Notes: generated by a model from the letters alone, not told the origin. Shown: positions 1 to 8,524, numbered from the stretch's first letter. The stretch is 64,000 nucleotides of DNA from Candidatus Lernaella stagnicola (GCA_030765525.1 JAVCCK010000008.1:154942-218941); one strand, 5' to 3'. Translations and numbers: made by a program.

Positions 1-962
1 GATTGATCCAACAAAGTCATTCCGACCCCTCGCTGGGTTTGAATCAACGTCGGTATCTGGAAGGTCTTGTTTTCACGAATCAGGGCCGCCAAGGCCGGCA
101 CAGCAAGCAAGATTTCGAACGCCGCGATACGGCCTTTGCCGTCGGCGCGGCGCAGTAGAGCCTGCGCGACGACACCCTTGAGGCTCTCGGAGAGAATTGT
201 GCGAATTTGTTCCTGCTGATTCATGGGGAAGGCGTCGATGATGCGGTCGACGGTTTTCGCGGCGCTGGTCGTGTGCAGTGTGGCGAACACCAGGTGGCCG
301 GTTTCCGCCGCCGTGATGGCCTGGGAGATCGTTTCCAGGTCGCGCATTTCGCCGACCAGGATGATGTCCGGATCTTCGCGCAGCGCGGCGCGCAGCGAGT
401 CGGAGAAAGTATTGACGTGCTCGCCGACCTGCCGCTGCGTGACGAGGCATTTCTTGTTCTGGTGCACAAACTCGATCGGATCCTCGACCGTGAGAATGTG
501 TTCCTTTCGCTGATCGTTGATGTAATCGACCATCGCCGCCAAGGTTGTGCTTTTTCCCGAACCCGTGGGGCCGGTCACCAGCACGAGCCCTTTCTTCAAG
601 TGGCACATTCGCATGATCACGTCGGGCAGGTTCAGATCGGCGGCCGTAAGAATCTTGCTCGGAATAATGCGGAAGACGCCACTGACGCCTTTGCGCTGCA
701 TGAAGACGTTGGCGCGAAACCGCGCCACGTTGCCCAGCGAGTAAACGAAATCCGCTTGCCGGCGGTCGCGAAACTCGCTCCGGTTGCGCTCGTTCATGAT
801 CTCTTCGAACATTTTCATGTTCTGTTCATGCGTCAGCGGCTGCATGTTGAGGCGCTGCAATTCGCCGTGGACGCGAATGTAGGGCGGTGATCCGGCGCTC
901 AAATGCAAGTCCGACGCTTGCTGCTGGATCATGTGTTGAAACAGTTTATCAAGCTGCGCCAT
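1..962 (-). CDS. pilT: Type IV pilus retraction ATPase PilT (3' end cut by window edge)
   Basis: Powers pilus retraction (twitching motility) as a cytoplasmic hexameric ATPase. Reading the minus strand from the ATG at 962-960 gives about 320 residues, against a usual 345-370, so only the C-terminal tail lies outside the window. Visible motifs are the Walker A GPTGSGKST at residues 131-139, the Asp box TVEDPIE near 158, Walker B DIILVGEMRD near 199 and the His box around FATLHTT near 227; the late segment LIRENKTFQIPTLIQTQRGVGM fits PilT. The start is supported by a GGGGAGG ribosome site just upstream. It overlaps the end of the preceding PilB-like gene by 14 bases, so the two are probably translationally coupled. 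All catalytic motifs are intact. Confidence 0.95.
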   Translation of the reverse strand, partial: MAQLDKLFQHMIQQQASDLHLSAGSPPYIRVHGELQRLNMQPLTHEQNMKMFEEIMNERNRSEFRDRRQADFVYSLGNVARFRANVFMQRKGVSGVFRIIPSKILTAADLNLPDVIMRMCHLKKGLVLVTGPTGSGKSTTLAAMVDYINDQRKEHILTVEDPIEFVHQNKKCLVTQRQVGEHVNTFSDSLRAALREDPDIILVGEMRDLETISQAITAAETGHLVFATLHTTSAAKTVDRIIDAFPMNQQEQIRTILSESLKGVVAQALLRRADGKGRIAAFEILLAVPALAALIRENKTFQIPTLIQTQRGVGMTLLDQ

Positions 963-2613
963 GGTCGAACCTCCCCAAAAGCTTCACCGCGTCGTTCCAC
1001 GCGATGCAGCCGCTCAAAAGCCGCGCTGTCAACGCTTCACGCCACAAGCGGTTCGCCGCTTGTCCGACAGCCGTGTGAGCCTCGACGCGTTCCCCGTCGT
1101 GCAAGGCACGGTGGATCGCGTCGCCAAAATCAATGGGCACAACCAAGGGTTGCGGTCGCGCCTTCGCCTCCGCGTGCGGTCGACGGAAGTCCGCTTCCGC
1201 CCGCTGCTGGGCAGTGAGCGATAACGCCTCCGCGGCCGAATCGGCACCGTCTTCGTCGGGTTCGGTGTCGCCGGTTTCGTATTCGGGTAGGGTGGCGAGC
1301 AGCACCACGCCGCGCCACGCTTCAGCCAAAAGCGTTCGGTTTTCCGCCGCTTCCCACGCGAAATCGACCGCGGCGGGCAGGGAGGAAAACGGCAGTGTGC
1401 CGATGACGAGCCGCCCGCTCGCAGCCTCGCGGCAGCAGCGCGCAAAGGTCGCCGCGTCCAGCAGATTGTCCAACACCAGCACGTCGGCGCCCAATTTGAC
1501 AGCCACGTCGATCGCCTCGTTTCGCGCCGGGGCGCGATCGGCATCAGGCCGCATTTGGATGTAGCCGTCCTCGGCCAAAAAAGGCGAGTCGCCGATGTGG
1601 ATCGTCTTGCGACCGGCGCGCGACGCTTCGGCCACGAGTTCTTTGACGATCACTCGGGTTTCGAGCCGATCGGGGCCGAGCACCGTGACCAGGCCGCCGC
1701 CGGCGAGCATTTCACGCAACCGGGCGTTTTGCGACTCGTTACCCACGATGGTCGCCAGTTCCTCGTACATGCCCGGGTCGCCGAGGTTGGTTAGCGTCAC
1801 GGCTTCGCCCGCGAAGGTTTCGACCAACGCGGCGTGATACATCAGGCGCTGACCTCCATGGGAGGATTCAAGGAAGCCTTCTTGCAGTTTCTCCCGCTCG
1901 CCGAGGCGGCGCATCATTTTGCGCAAACGACGAACAATCAGGTGCATCCACGACAAGCCGATGGTGCCCGCATCCTGCAGCAAACCGTCGACGCGAAACC
2001 GCAGTTGCACCACGTCACCGGGATCCAAGTGGATTTCCTGAACGCCGCGCTCGGTCGTCGTGCGCAGTAGCAATTCCACGAAAGCGCGACCGGTATGGTC
2101 GGCCAAGGCGTCGGCAAGCTGTTCGGGCGCAAACCAGTCGCTAGTCACGTCCGAAGCGGCGCCGGTCGGGCCGCCTTCGCCGTAACATTCATTTAAGGCG
2201 TCGTTGATTTCGTCCGTGAGCCCGACGCCGACGACGATTCGCTTGCCCGTCAGTTCGGCGATTTCTTCCACGGCGGGGTGGTTGGTGGGGTCGTCGACGA
2301 CGATCGTCAGTTCGTCGCCGATAAGCAGGTAAGGCAACACGATATGGCGGCGTGCCACGGCCTCGGGCACTTCGCGCACGGCCTCATCGTCGATTAGTTC
2401 CCGGCGAATCCGCACGAAAGGCACGTCCAATTGGTGTGAGAGCCCCCAATGCACGTCTTCGATCGTGACGATGCCCAAATCCACCAACGCTTCGCCGAAA
2501 CGCTTGCCGCTGCGTTTCTGCTCCGTCAGCGCCCGCTCGACGTCGTCGGCCTTGATTAGCTGTGAGTCAAGCAGAATCGCGCCGAGCGCGCGTCCCTTCC
2601 ATTTGTCTTCCAT
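949..2613 (-). CDS. GspE/PilB-family protein with a degenerate ATPase domain
   Basis: About 554 residues from the ATG at 2613 (an in-frame ATG at 2658 exists but adds a poor extension). Residues 1-145 match a GspE N-terminal/MshEN fold (RALGAILLDSQLIKADDVERAL, then DDPTNHPAVEEI), a domain that in relatives can bind c-di-GMP. Residues 150-290 resemble the N2 domain that precedes the motor domain. Where Walker A should be, the protein reads GPDRLETRVIV, lacking the GxGK[ST] lysine, and the Walker B region reads ADVLVLDNLLD without the usual GExRD. The tetracysteine zinc motif of GspE/PilB is not visible. It directly precedes and overlaps pilT. It is probably a non-catalytic regulator or adaptor of the pilus motor; that role is inference. 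Confidence 0.75.
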   Translation of the reverse strand: MEDKWKGRALGAILLDSQLIKADDVERALTEQKRSGKRFGEALVDLGIVTIEDVHWGLSHQLDVPFVRIRRELIDDEAVREVPEAVARRHIVLPYLLIGDELTIVVDDPTNHPAVEEIAELTGKRIVVGVGLTDEINDALNECYGEGGPTGAASDVTSDWFAPEQLADALADHTGRAFVELLLRTTTERGVQEIHLDPGDVVQLRFRVDGLLQDAGTIGLSWMHLIVRRLRKMMRRLGEREKLQEGFLESSHGGQRLMYHAALVETFAGEAVTLTNLGDPGMYEELATIVGNESQNARLREMLAGGGLVTVLGPDRLETRVIVKELVAEASRAGRKTIHIGDSPFLAEDGYIQMRPDADRAPARNEAIDVAVKLGADVLVLDNLLDAATFARCCREAASGRLVIGTLPFSSLPAAVDFAWEAAENRTLLAEAWRGVVLLATLPEYETGDTEPDEDGADSAAEALSLTAQQRAEADFRRPHAEAKARPQPLVVPIDFGDAIHRALHDGERVEAHTAVGQAANRLWREALTARLLSGCIAWNDAVKLLGRFDHGAA

Positions 2614-2680
2614 TGGATGTCCCTGCGAAGTGTTTTTATGATCGTACCATAACCACAACGGGCGAGAAACGCCGGTCGGT

Positions 2681-3631
2681 CTAGGTCAGCAAGCCACCGC
2701 CGCCGCCGACTTGGCTCATCAGCGCCATAAACGCCGCCATGCCCAGCCCGACAATGAGCGCGAGAAAGCCAATAAACAACGCCAATGCGGCAAAGACGCG
2801 GGCGGGCGATACGCCGTGCAGTTTGGCGGCGCCGATGACCGTCAGGTAAAGCGAACCGAACCAAAAAACGAGGGATCCCAGCAGCGGCAGCACCGCGAAA
2901 ACCGCTGTCGCGTTGGAGTAACAAACGACCTTGATCGTTGCGCCGATTCCCTTCTTTGCGCCGCCCACGAGCATCAAGGCGAGGTGAAACCCGAGCGCAT
3001 TGATCAGGACGCCGATCGCGAGAAAAAACGGCATCATCACCAGCGCCATCACGGTCGCGACAAGATTTTCTTCCCCCACCGCCATCGGCAGTTGGCTTTC
3101 GATGAACGCCCCGATCGGATGCACCCACTCGCGCGGTAAAATTTGCTCCCATATCAGCCCGATCACCACTGCGAACATGCCGAGGACAACGGCAAACACA
3201 AAGGCCTTGGCGAGATTCCGGCCGTCGGGTGAGAGTTTCGCGTAGGTTTCCTGCGGGCGACTGAGCAGCCCGCGCAGCAACTGCCGGAAAGTCGGTTCCT
3301 CGACAGGTTGCGGTGCGAATCGGTGAACCTGGCAGACGAGGTTTCCGGCCTCGTCGGGTGCGGCGCAGGCGGTGCAGACAAACAGACCGCATTCGCGGCA
3401 AACCCCGGCGGCGGCGTAGCGGTGACAACGTTCGCAGACGGGCGTGCTCGGGGTGAGCGGCAGGGGCGCCGGTGGGGACCCGGTCTCCGGAGCCGGCGGC
3501 TGGATGTCGGTTTCATCGACCGCGGGCACGGGTTCCTCGAAACGAAAAATCTCGGAGCAGAACGGACAACGATAAAGCCCGGAAGCTTTTGTCCTTACTT
3601 TTTCGCCGCAATGCGGGCACGCGGTGATCAA
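2681..3631 (-). CDS. Zinc-ribbon and Yip1-type membrane protein
   Basis: A 316-residue protein. The N-terminus carries a zinc ribbon (CPHC at residues 5-8, CPFC near 22), followed by a Pro-rich linker and a second Cys-rich, B-box-like cluster near residues 67-105 (CERC, CREC, CTAC, then C..H). The C-terminal half holds about five hydrophobic segments beginning near residue 145, arranged as in Yip1-domain inner-membrane proteins. It starts three bases after the upstream secreted-protein gene and lies in the envelope operon that runs down to pilT. The function of bacterial Yip1 proteins is poorly known, so no reaction is assigned. Domain calls come from motif pattern only. Confidence 0.6.
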   Translation of the reverse strand: MITACPHCGEKVRTKASGLYRCPFCSEIFRFEEPVPAVDETDIQPPAPETGSPPAPLPLTPSTPVCERCHRYAAAGVCRECGLFVCTACAAPDEAGNLVCQVHRFAPQPVEEPTFRQLLRGLLSRPQETYAKLSPDGRNLAKAFVFAVVLGMFAVVIGLIWEQILPREWVHPIGAFIESQLPMAVGEENLVATVMALVMMPFFLAIGVLINALGFHLALMLVGGAKKGIGATIKVVCYSNATAVFAVLPLLGSLVFWFGSLYLTVIGAAKLHGVSPARVFAALALFIGFLALIVGLGMAAFMALMSQVGGGGGLLT

Positions 3632-3634
3632 GGC

Positions 3635-4909
3635 TTACATCCTCTCTTGCGCACGTTTCGCCCACAACTTGGCGTGGGCCGCGATCGTTTTCTCGTCGTC
3701 ACCCATCTGTGGGTAGAGGGGCAGGTCGCCGAAATCGTCGGCCACTCGCATGAAAAGTTGAAAGGCAGCCGGGGCGTTTTTGCGGAAATCAAACTCCAAC
3801 TCAGCCAAGAAAAGCGTCGCGTAACCGGCAAACAGACGATCCGCTTTGTTCTTGCCGAACTTGGCGCGAAACTCCTCGAGAGATTGCGCGGCCTGCACCG
3901 TGTTGCGCAACACAAGCAATTCCGCATCACGCAAGCGACGCATCGCCTTGATGCCCGCCGGTTCTTTGCCGGTTTCATCCACGAGCATCACCGTGCGGTG
4001 ATGGCGGATGATTTCGCGCAGCGTCTCGGCGCCGTCGGCAAAAGCGCCTTTGGCCCGCCACTTCTGGGCGTGCTGGAAAAACGTGGCGGCTCGAACGAAA
4101 CCGAGCCAAGCCCGCGCTTCTTCAGGCACGGTGGTTTGGGCGAATGTGTCGAGCACGCGTCCCTTTTTCGGCAGACTCGCCGGCATGGCGCCGAGCACTT
4201 CCGGCAGCCGCCGCACCGCCGCAACGGCCGCAGTTTGAGGCACACCGGCGACGAGGACATCCGCGCCGCCCCACTGGCGCACGACCGACAGCAGATCGGT
4301 CGAGGCGAGATTCGCCTGTCCCGTGGCGACGCGGTAGCGCGCCGTTTCCAAGGCGCAGATGATTTCCACACGGCCGAAATAATGCCGATCCTCGCCCGCT
4401 ACGCCGACGTTTTGTTCGCTGTGACGCGCGGTAGTCTGCTTGAGTGTGTCGATCGCCTGGTAGGGATTATTCATTGCCTCGGCATACAGATAAGCTTCTT
4501 CGATCTTGGCCGTGGCCACCAGCGCGACGCGCCAGGCATTGTGTCCGGGATAGGCCATCGTTTCGTGATCTTGATAGACCGATTCAATTCTCGCCAGCAC
4601 CGCCAGGGCTTCGGCTTTGCGTCCGGCCTTTTCTAAGAGGGCGAATAGATCAAAAATCGCTTCTTTCGCTTGCTGCCGGGCCGAGAAATTTTCGAAAAGC
4701 ACGAGGTAGGCTTCGTGCAGCGCATCGATATCCTGCGGTGTTGCGCTTTTCAATTTCTCGATGCGCTGCATGGCCGTATCGAGACCGGGCGGTTCGGAGG
4801 GATCATCACCGGCAAGCGCGGGAACGGAGACCAGCAGCCCCGCCAGCAGACACAAAAAGAGGCCGCTTGTTCGCAAGCGGCCTCGATGTAGGTTCGGCGT
4901 CACGATCAT
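3635..4909 (-). CDS. Secreted alpha-helical protein, possibly TPR-like
   Basis: A 424-residue protein with a signal peptide (hydrophobic run LFLCLLAGLLVSVPALAG, likely cleaved near residue 34). The mature part is Ala/Leu/Glu-rich with helix-pair spacing typical of tetratricopeptide-like solenoids (for example AIFDLFALLEKAGRKAEALAVLARIE), but no canonical TPR consensus is clear. The ATG at 4909 overlaps the stop of the OmpA gene as ATGA, which supports this start. The 5' end is odd: codons 9-20 encode a perfect 11-base-pair hairpin followed by five T, i.e. an intrinsic terminator lies within the ORF. It sits in an envelope operon and is probably periplasmic. No named family is recognised. Confidence 0.65.
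   Translation of the reverse strand: MIVTPNLHRGRLRTSGLFLCLLAGLLVSVPALAGDDPSEPPGLDTAMQRIEKLKSATPQDIDALHEAYLVLFENFSARQQAKEAIFDLFALLEKAGRKAEALAVLARIESVYQDHETMAYPGHNAWRVALVATAKIEEAYLYAEAMNNPYQAIDTLKQTTARHSEQNVGVAGEDRHYFGRVEIICALETARYRVATGQANLASTDLLSVVRQWGGADVLVAGVPQTAAVAAVRRLPEVLGAMPASLPKKGRVLDTFAQTTVPEEARAWLGFVRAATFFQHAQKWRAKGAFADGAETLREIIRHHRTVMLVDETGKEPAGIKAMRRLRDAELLVLRNTVQAAQSLEEFRAKFGKNKADRLFAGYATLFLAELEFDFRKNAPAAFQLFMRVADDFGDLPLYPQMGDDEKTIAAHAKLWAKRAQERM
4854..4884 (-). terminator. Intrinsic terminator/attenuator inside the 5' end of an ORF
   Basis: On the minus strand the arm GAGGCCGCTTG pairs perfectly with CAAGCGGCCTC (4859-4869 with 4874-4884) around a 4-base loop and is followed by TTTTT at 4854-4858. 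It lies about 25 bases inside the downstream ORF, right after the OmpA stop codon. It should reduce transcription of the distal operon relative to the two lipoprotein genes, unless ribosomes translating the coupled ORF disrupt it. Confidence 0.75.
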
Positions 4910-5832
4910 TTGGAAATGATCTTGAACTCAGTTCGGCGGTTTTGACCGCGACCCACGGAGGTGTTGTTGCTGGCGACCGGTCGGTCCGGACCGAAGCCGA
5001 CGGCGCTAAGCCGCGCGGGGTCAACGCCCTGCTGCAACAAGTAATCGCGCACGGAGTCGGCGCGCGCCTGGCTGAGTTGCATGTTCTTGGAATGGCTACC
5101 GACGGTATCGGTGTGGCCTTCGATTTGCACCTTCCAACTTTCGGCCGCTTTAAGCACCTGGGCGATCTCGATCAAGACCGGGTAGCCGTCCGGGCGAATC
5201 GTGGCACGGCCGGTGTCGAAGTGAATCTTCTGTTTCAAGATGATTTTGTCGTCGGTCACTTCGATGTACTGCGGACAACCCTCGTTTTCCTTCGTGCCGA
5301 ATTGCTCCGGACATTTATCCTCGGAGTCGACGATGCCGTCGCCATCTGTGTCGTTCGGGCAACCCTCGTTCTCCGGGGGGCCGGGCTGTTCGGGGCACTT
5401 GTCGACGTTGTCGGCCACGCCGTCGCCGTCCCCGTCGGGGCAGCCCTGCAACTCGGGCAGGCCGGGAGTGTCGGGGCAGGCGTCGTCGGGATCGGCCACG
5501 CCGTCGCCGTCACGATCGGGCGGCACGTTCTCGACGCAGTTGCCCAACCACTTGCGGGCCGCGTCGAGGCTGTCTTGCGCGAAGACGAGATGATCTTGAG
5601 CGCGAATGTAATCGCGTTCGCTCCACTCTTCATCGGCGAAAACCAGATGCGCTTCGGCCGAGGCAAATTCGCGCGGCGCGCACGTTTTCGCGCCCTGCAT
5701 GCGAATTTCATCCAACTCGCCGCGTAGTTTGTTCATTTGGGCTTGTTGTGCGGCTCGGGTGCCGCAACCGGCGATCAGTACGAGCATCAATAAAGCCAAC
5801 GGCAAGGCGATCAGTGTACGGCGTGTCATCAT
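4906..5832 (-). CDS. OmpA-family lipoprotein with TSP3 calcium repeats
   Basis: A 308-residue outer-membrane lipoprotein. The signal peptide ends in the lipobox LIAGC (Cys near residue 23). Residues 30-95 form a helical hairpin with the motif CAPREFASAEAHLVFA. Residues 105-190 carry three TSP3-type repeats (DRDGDGVADPDDACPD, DGDGDGVADNVDKCPE, DTDGDGIVDSEDKCPE) that should bind calcium. The C-terminal OmpA domain (about 200-305) has the peptidoglycan-binding pattern IEGHTDTVGS and LSQARADSVRDYL, ending NRRTEFKI. It probably links the outer membrane to peptidoglycan. It overlaps the genes on both sides by 4 bases (ATGA). A paralogous pair lies near 47.7-49.1 kb. Confidence 0.9.
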   Translation of the reverse strand: MMTRRTLIALPLALLMLVLIAGCGTRAAQQAQMNKLRGELDEIRMQGAKTCAPREFASAEAHLVFADEEWSERDYIRAQDHLVFAQDSLDAARKWLGNCVENVPPDRDGDGVADPDDACPDTPGLPELQGCPDGDGDGVADNVDKCPEQPGPPENEGCPNDTDGDGIVDSEDKCPEQFGTKENEGCPQYIEVTDDKIILKQKIHFDTGRATIRPDGYPVLIEIAQVLKAAESWKVQIEGHTDTVGSHSKNMQLSQARADSVRDYLLQQGVDPARLSAVGFGPDRPVASNNTSVGRGQNRRTEFKIISK

Positions 5833-6425
5833 TGACCTCCTCGCATTTCGTCGACCGGGGGTAGGTCGTCCGGTTCACCGAGCGGATATTCATCGGTCCC
5901 CACCGGCTCCGGTGTCGGCGTTGGCGTCGGCTCGGGCGTCGGTTCGGGGGTCGGCGTCGGTGTCGGTTTGGGGGTCGGTGTCACGGCGGCGTCCTCGTCC
6001 ACCGGCGGCAGATCTTCATCGACCGGCGGCAGGTCTTCATCGACCGGCGGCAGATCGTCCACCGGGGGCGGAACCGCAGCGCCAGGCGCCGTCATGCCTT
6101 CTTCACGCTTTCCCCAGGGGATCATGGGCTTGGCGTGAATGGTCCGCGCCAACCGCTCGGACTCGATCGCCTTGGATTTGGCCGTTGCGGCAAAATGCGC
6201 CGCGGAGGGGTAATCCGATTCGCGAAGCTGGGAGATCGCTTCCTCGAGATAACATTCGGCACTCGCGAACTCGTAAGGCGCCAAGTAGTCGGCGTGAACC
6301 GATTTCGCGGATTCCACAGCGCGGGCCGCTTGTTTCACTTGGCGTTCGTTTTCACAAGCGCCCACCACCAAAACCAGCGCTAACGCGCTGACCACCAACA
6401 ACATCGGGATGATCCGCCGGACCAT
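5829..6425 (-). CDS. Small lipoprotein with helical domain and Pro-rich repeat tail
   Basis: About 198 residues from the ATG at 6425, preceded by GGAGGG; longer in-frame extensions upstream would run through the promoter. The lipobox VVGAC follows a hydrophobic stretch. Residues 25-90 form a DUF4398-like helical hairpin (YEFASAECYLEEAISQLRESDYPSAA). The C-terminal third is low-complexity: three copies of LPPVDED, then TPTPKP/TPEP repeats rich in Thr, Pro and Glu, as in wall- or envelope-spanning linkers. It is first in the operon and its stop overlaps the OmpA/TSP3 start (ATGA). It is probably an outer-membrane or periplasmic spacer partner of that OmpA protein. Confidence 0.75.
   Translation of the reverse strand: MVRRIIPMLLVVSALALVLVVGACENERQVKQAARAVESAKSVHADYLAPYEFASAECYLEEAISQLRESDYPSAAHFAATAKSKAIESERLARTIHAKPMIPWGKREEGMTAPGAAVPPPVDDLPPVDEDLPPVDEDLPPVDEDAAVTPTPKPTPTPTPEPTPEPTPTPTPEPVGTDEYPLGEPDDLPPVDEMRGGQ
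5992..6075 (-). repeat. 21-bp tandem repeat encoding LPPVDED units
   Basis: Three near-identical 21-base units (5992-6012, 6013-6033, 6034-6054) plus a partial fourth, each encoding LPPVDED. They lie inside the small lipoprotein gene, next to the Thr-Pro-Glu repeats. Copy number could vary by slippage. Confidence 0.85.
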
Positions 6426-6484
6426 GAAAATACCCTCCAAGCGGGACAAAACCCATAAATTACCACTACTGGTTAGACCGCAGA

Positions 6485-6514
6485 ATGCTATCAGCTTCTT
6501 TCGGAAGCTGTCAA
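6485..6514 (-). promoter_or_regulatory. Sigma-70-type promoter for the envelope operon
   Basis: On the minus strand TTGACA (6514-6509), an 18-base spacer and TAGCAT (6490-6485). The -35 overlaps the tyrS stop codon. It faces the small lipoprotein gene starting at 6425. Confidence 0.6.
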
Positions 6515-7707
6515 CCAATTAGCCGCAGCCATTTCTTCTTGCCGACCTTCAGAACGCCGCCGCCGGGTAATGGCGCGCGGGGGTCGGAAAGCGTATCGCC
6601 GTCGAATTTGACGCCGCCTTGATTCACGAGACGTTTTACCTCGCTGTTGCTCATGCCGAAAAAGGTTGCCACAACGTTCACCACAGTCGGCGGGTCAAAG
6701 TCCGCCAGGGGCGCTTCGGGGATATTATCCAGCTCCAGCGTACGCTTGCTGAACTTGCGGTCGAAATCCTCCGCCGCCTCGCGCGCCGCATCGCGCCCGT
6801 GCAAACGTTCGACAATCGCCGCGGCCAAATCCTTTTTGGCGCCCATGGGATCGCTGCCGATTTTCTCACGAATCCGCGCAAGCTCGTCAGCGGCAAAGCC
6901 GAGGAAAAGTTTGTACCAGTTCTCCATGATATCGTCGGGAATCGACATCGTACGGCCGTATTGCTCGGTAGGCGACATTAATACGCCGACGTGATTGCCC
7001 ATGCTTTTGGACATTTTTTCCTTGCCGTCGGTGCCGATGAGGATCGGCATCAGCAGCGCCAGTTGCGGCTCCATGCCGCGCCGCTCCATCATGTCGCGTC
7101 CGACCAGAACATTGAATTTCTGCGCCGGGTCGCCCATTTCGATATCCGCCTGCACGGCCACCGAGTCGTAGCCTTGCAGAACCGGATAGCACAATTCGTG
7201 AAGACCCAGCGGGACGTTGTTTTCGTAACGGCTGCGGAAGGTCTCATGCTGCAGCATTTGCGCGAGAGTCACTTCTTGCAGCAAGTGCAGTGTGTCGGCC
7301 ATATCGAAATCGCCGTACCACTCGGTTTGGTGACGGATTTCGGTGCGGTCGGGGTCGAGCACCTTGTATAGCTGCTCCATATACTTAGCGGCGTTTTCCT
7401 GAACTTCCTGCTTTGTGAGCGCGGTTCGCATCTGTTCGCGTCCGGTCGGATCGCCGATGCGCGCCGTGTAGTCCCCGATAATCACGACGCCGATGTGGCC
7501 TAAGTCCTGTAAATCGCGCATCTTGCCGTAAGGTACGAGATGGCCGATGTGCACGTCCGGCGCGGTTGGATCGATGCCCACCTTGATGCGCAGCGGACGC
7601 TTTTCCGACAGCGCCTTGGCGACCTTCTTCTGAAGTTGATCCTCGGGCACGATCTCGTGGGCGCCGCGCCGTATGACGGCGAGCGTGCGTTCGACATCCA
7701 ATTCCAT
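6511..7707 (-). CDS. tyrS: Tyrosyl-tRNA synthetase
   Basis: Charges tRNA-Tyr with tyrosine in the cytoplasm. 398 residues, typical for the long TyrZ-like bacterial class. Class I signatures are present: HIGH in DVHIGHLVPYGK near residue 53 and KMSKS in KEKMSKSMGNH near residue 232. A C-terminal S4-like RNA-binding segment (LVNQGGVKFDGDTL, ending in KKKWLRLIG) follows. An AAAGGGAG ribosome site precedes the ATG. No T-box-like leader is visible in the 77 bases upstream. It lies between an envelope operon and a phosphoribosyltransferase-like gene. Confidence 0.95.
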   Translation of the reverse strand: MELDVERTLAVIRRGAHEIVPEDQLQKKVAKALSEKRPLRIKVGIDPTAPDVHIGHLVPYGKMRDLQDLGHIGVVIIGDYTARIGDPTGREQMRTALTKQEVQENAAKYMEQLYKVLDPDRTEIRHQTEWYGDFDMADTLHLLQEVTLAQMLQHETFRSRYENNVPLGLHELCYPVLQGYDSVAVQADIEMGDPAQKFNVLVGRDMMERRGMEPQLALLMPILIGTDGKEKMSKSMGNHVGVLMSPTEQYGRTMSIPDDIMENWYKLFLGFAADELARIREKIGSDPMGAKKDLAAAIVERLHGRDAAREAAEDFDRKFSKRTLELDNIPEAPLADFDPPTVVNVVATFFGMSNSEVKRLVNQGGVKFDGDTLSDPRAPLPGGGVLKVGKKKWLRLIG

Positions 7708-7784
7708 ACGTTGGGACTCCCTTTAGACGCTGAAAACCAAGGCGCAAAGCATAATCAGAAACCGGCGGGATTGCAAAAGGCGTT

Positions 7785-8444
7785 CTAGCTCAGTCGGCTG
7801 TTCGCCGCCCTACGCAGGCCACCGGCCAATGCCTCCGCCTCCCTGCGCAAGTAGATATCGCCTTTTCCATATTGCGTGTTGATCGGAGTGGCGAGCAGGT
7901 CCACGGGCAAATCGTCGGGAGGATAGGCCACCATGGCTTCGCCGACCGCCGAGTAGATCGGCAAACTGAAGAGCTCGAGGCCCTCGGTGCGGGTGAAGAG
8001 AGTGGAAATCGCCACAGGCTTGCATTGGGTTTGAGCCAGCACGATCAAGGTATCGTTGGCTTGCCGGCCGTTGTTGATGAAATCGTCGTGCAACAAAGCA
8101 GTTTGCGGCTTTTTCGCCGTGGGCAGGCCGCTTTCCCGCGAGAAGCACTCGACTGGAGGACGACAAACCTCTTCCGAATGCACGCGGGCCAACATCCGTG
8201 CGGTGGGCAGGGAGTCTTCGTCGGTCGCTATGATGCAATCGAAGTGAACGTGGCTGATCTGTTTGGCCAGGTGATGAACCAATTCCGCGTAAATGTCGAC
8301 CGCCTCCGCAAACAGCCCCCAATGAATGAACATCCGGCTGTGAAAGCCCGGATTCCCGTAGCCGTCGCCCAGCACAAAATGCCCGGGTCCGACGAGAATC
8401 CCGCGGTCCTTCAAATCTTCGAGAATCACATTTAATTGCCGCAT
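7785..8444 (-). CDS. Phosphoribosyltransferase-like protein
   Basis: 219 residues. The segment TALLHDDFINNGRQANDTL near residue 115 resembles the PRPP-binding loop of type I phosphoribosyltransferases (paired acidic residues before a Gly-containing loop), and HFDCIIATDEDSLPTARMLA resembles the strand and loop before it, as in PyrE-like folds. The loop departs from the canonical DD..TTG, so substrate and activity are uncertain. It has its own strong promoter upstream at 8525-8552 and stands alone between tyrS and the thiamine operon. It could be an orotate phosphoribosyltransferase relative or a non-catalytic PRTase-fold regulator. Confidence 0.5.
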   Translation of the reverse strand: MRQLNVILEDLKDRGILVGPGHFVLGDGYGNPGFHSRMFIHWGLFAEAVDIYAELVHHLAKQISHVHFDCIIATDEDSLPTARMLARVHSEEVCRPPVECFSRESGLPTAKKPQTALLHDDFINNGRQANDTLIVLAQTQCKPVAISTLFTRTEGLELFSLPIYSAVGEAMVAYPPDDLPVDLLATPINTQYGKGDIYLRREAEALAGGLRRAANSRLS

Positions 8445-8524
8445 TAATCTCTCCCTGCGCTCTCTATTGATTCTCTACGGAGAAAAAGCTTGCTTGTTTT
8501 CGAGTGCGTAAACAGAAAGCGGGG

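Noticed and set aside
3308..4636. A 442-residue plus-strand ORF opposite the secreted helical protein
   Set aside because: It is antisense to genes with signal peptide and zinc-ribbon motifs; composition is Arg/His-rich shadow coding.
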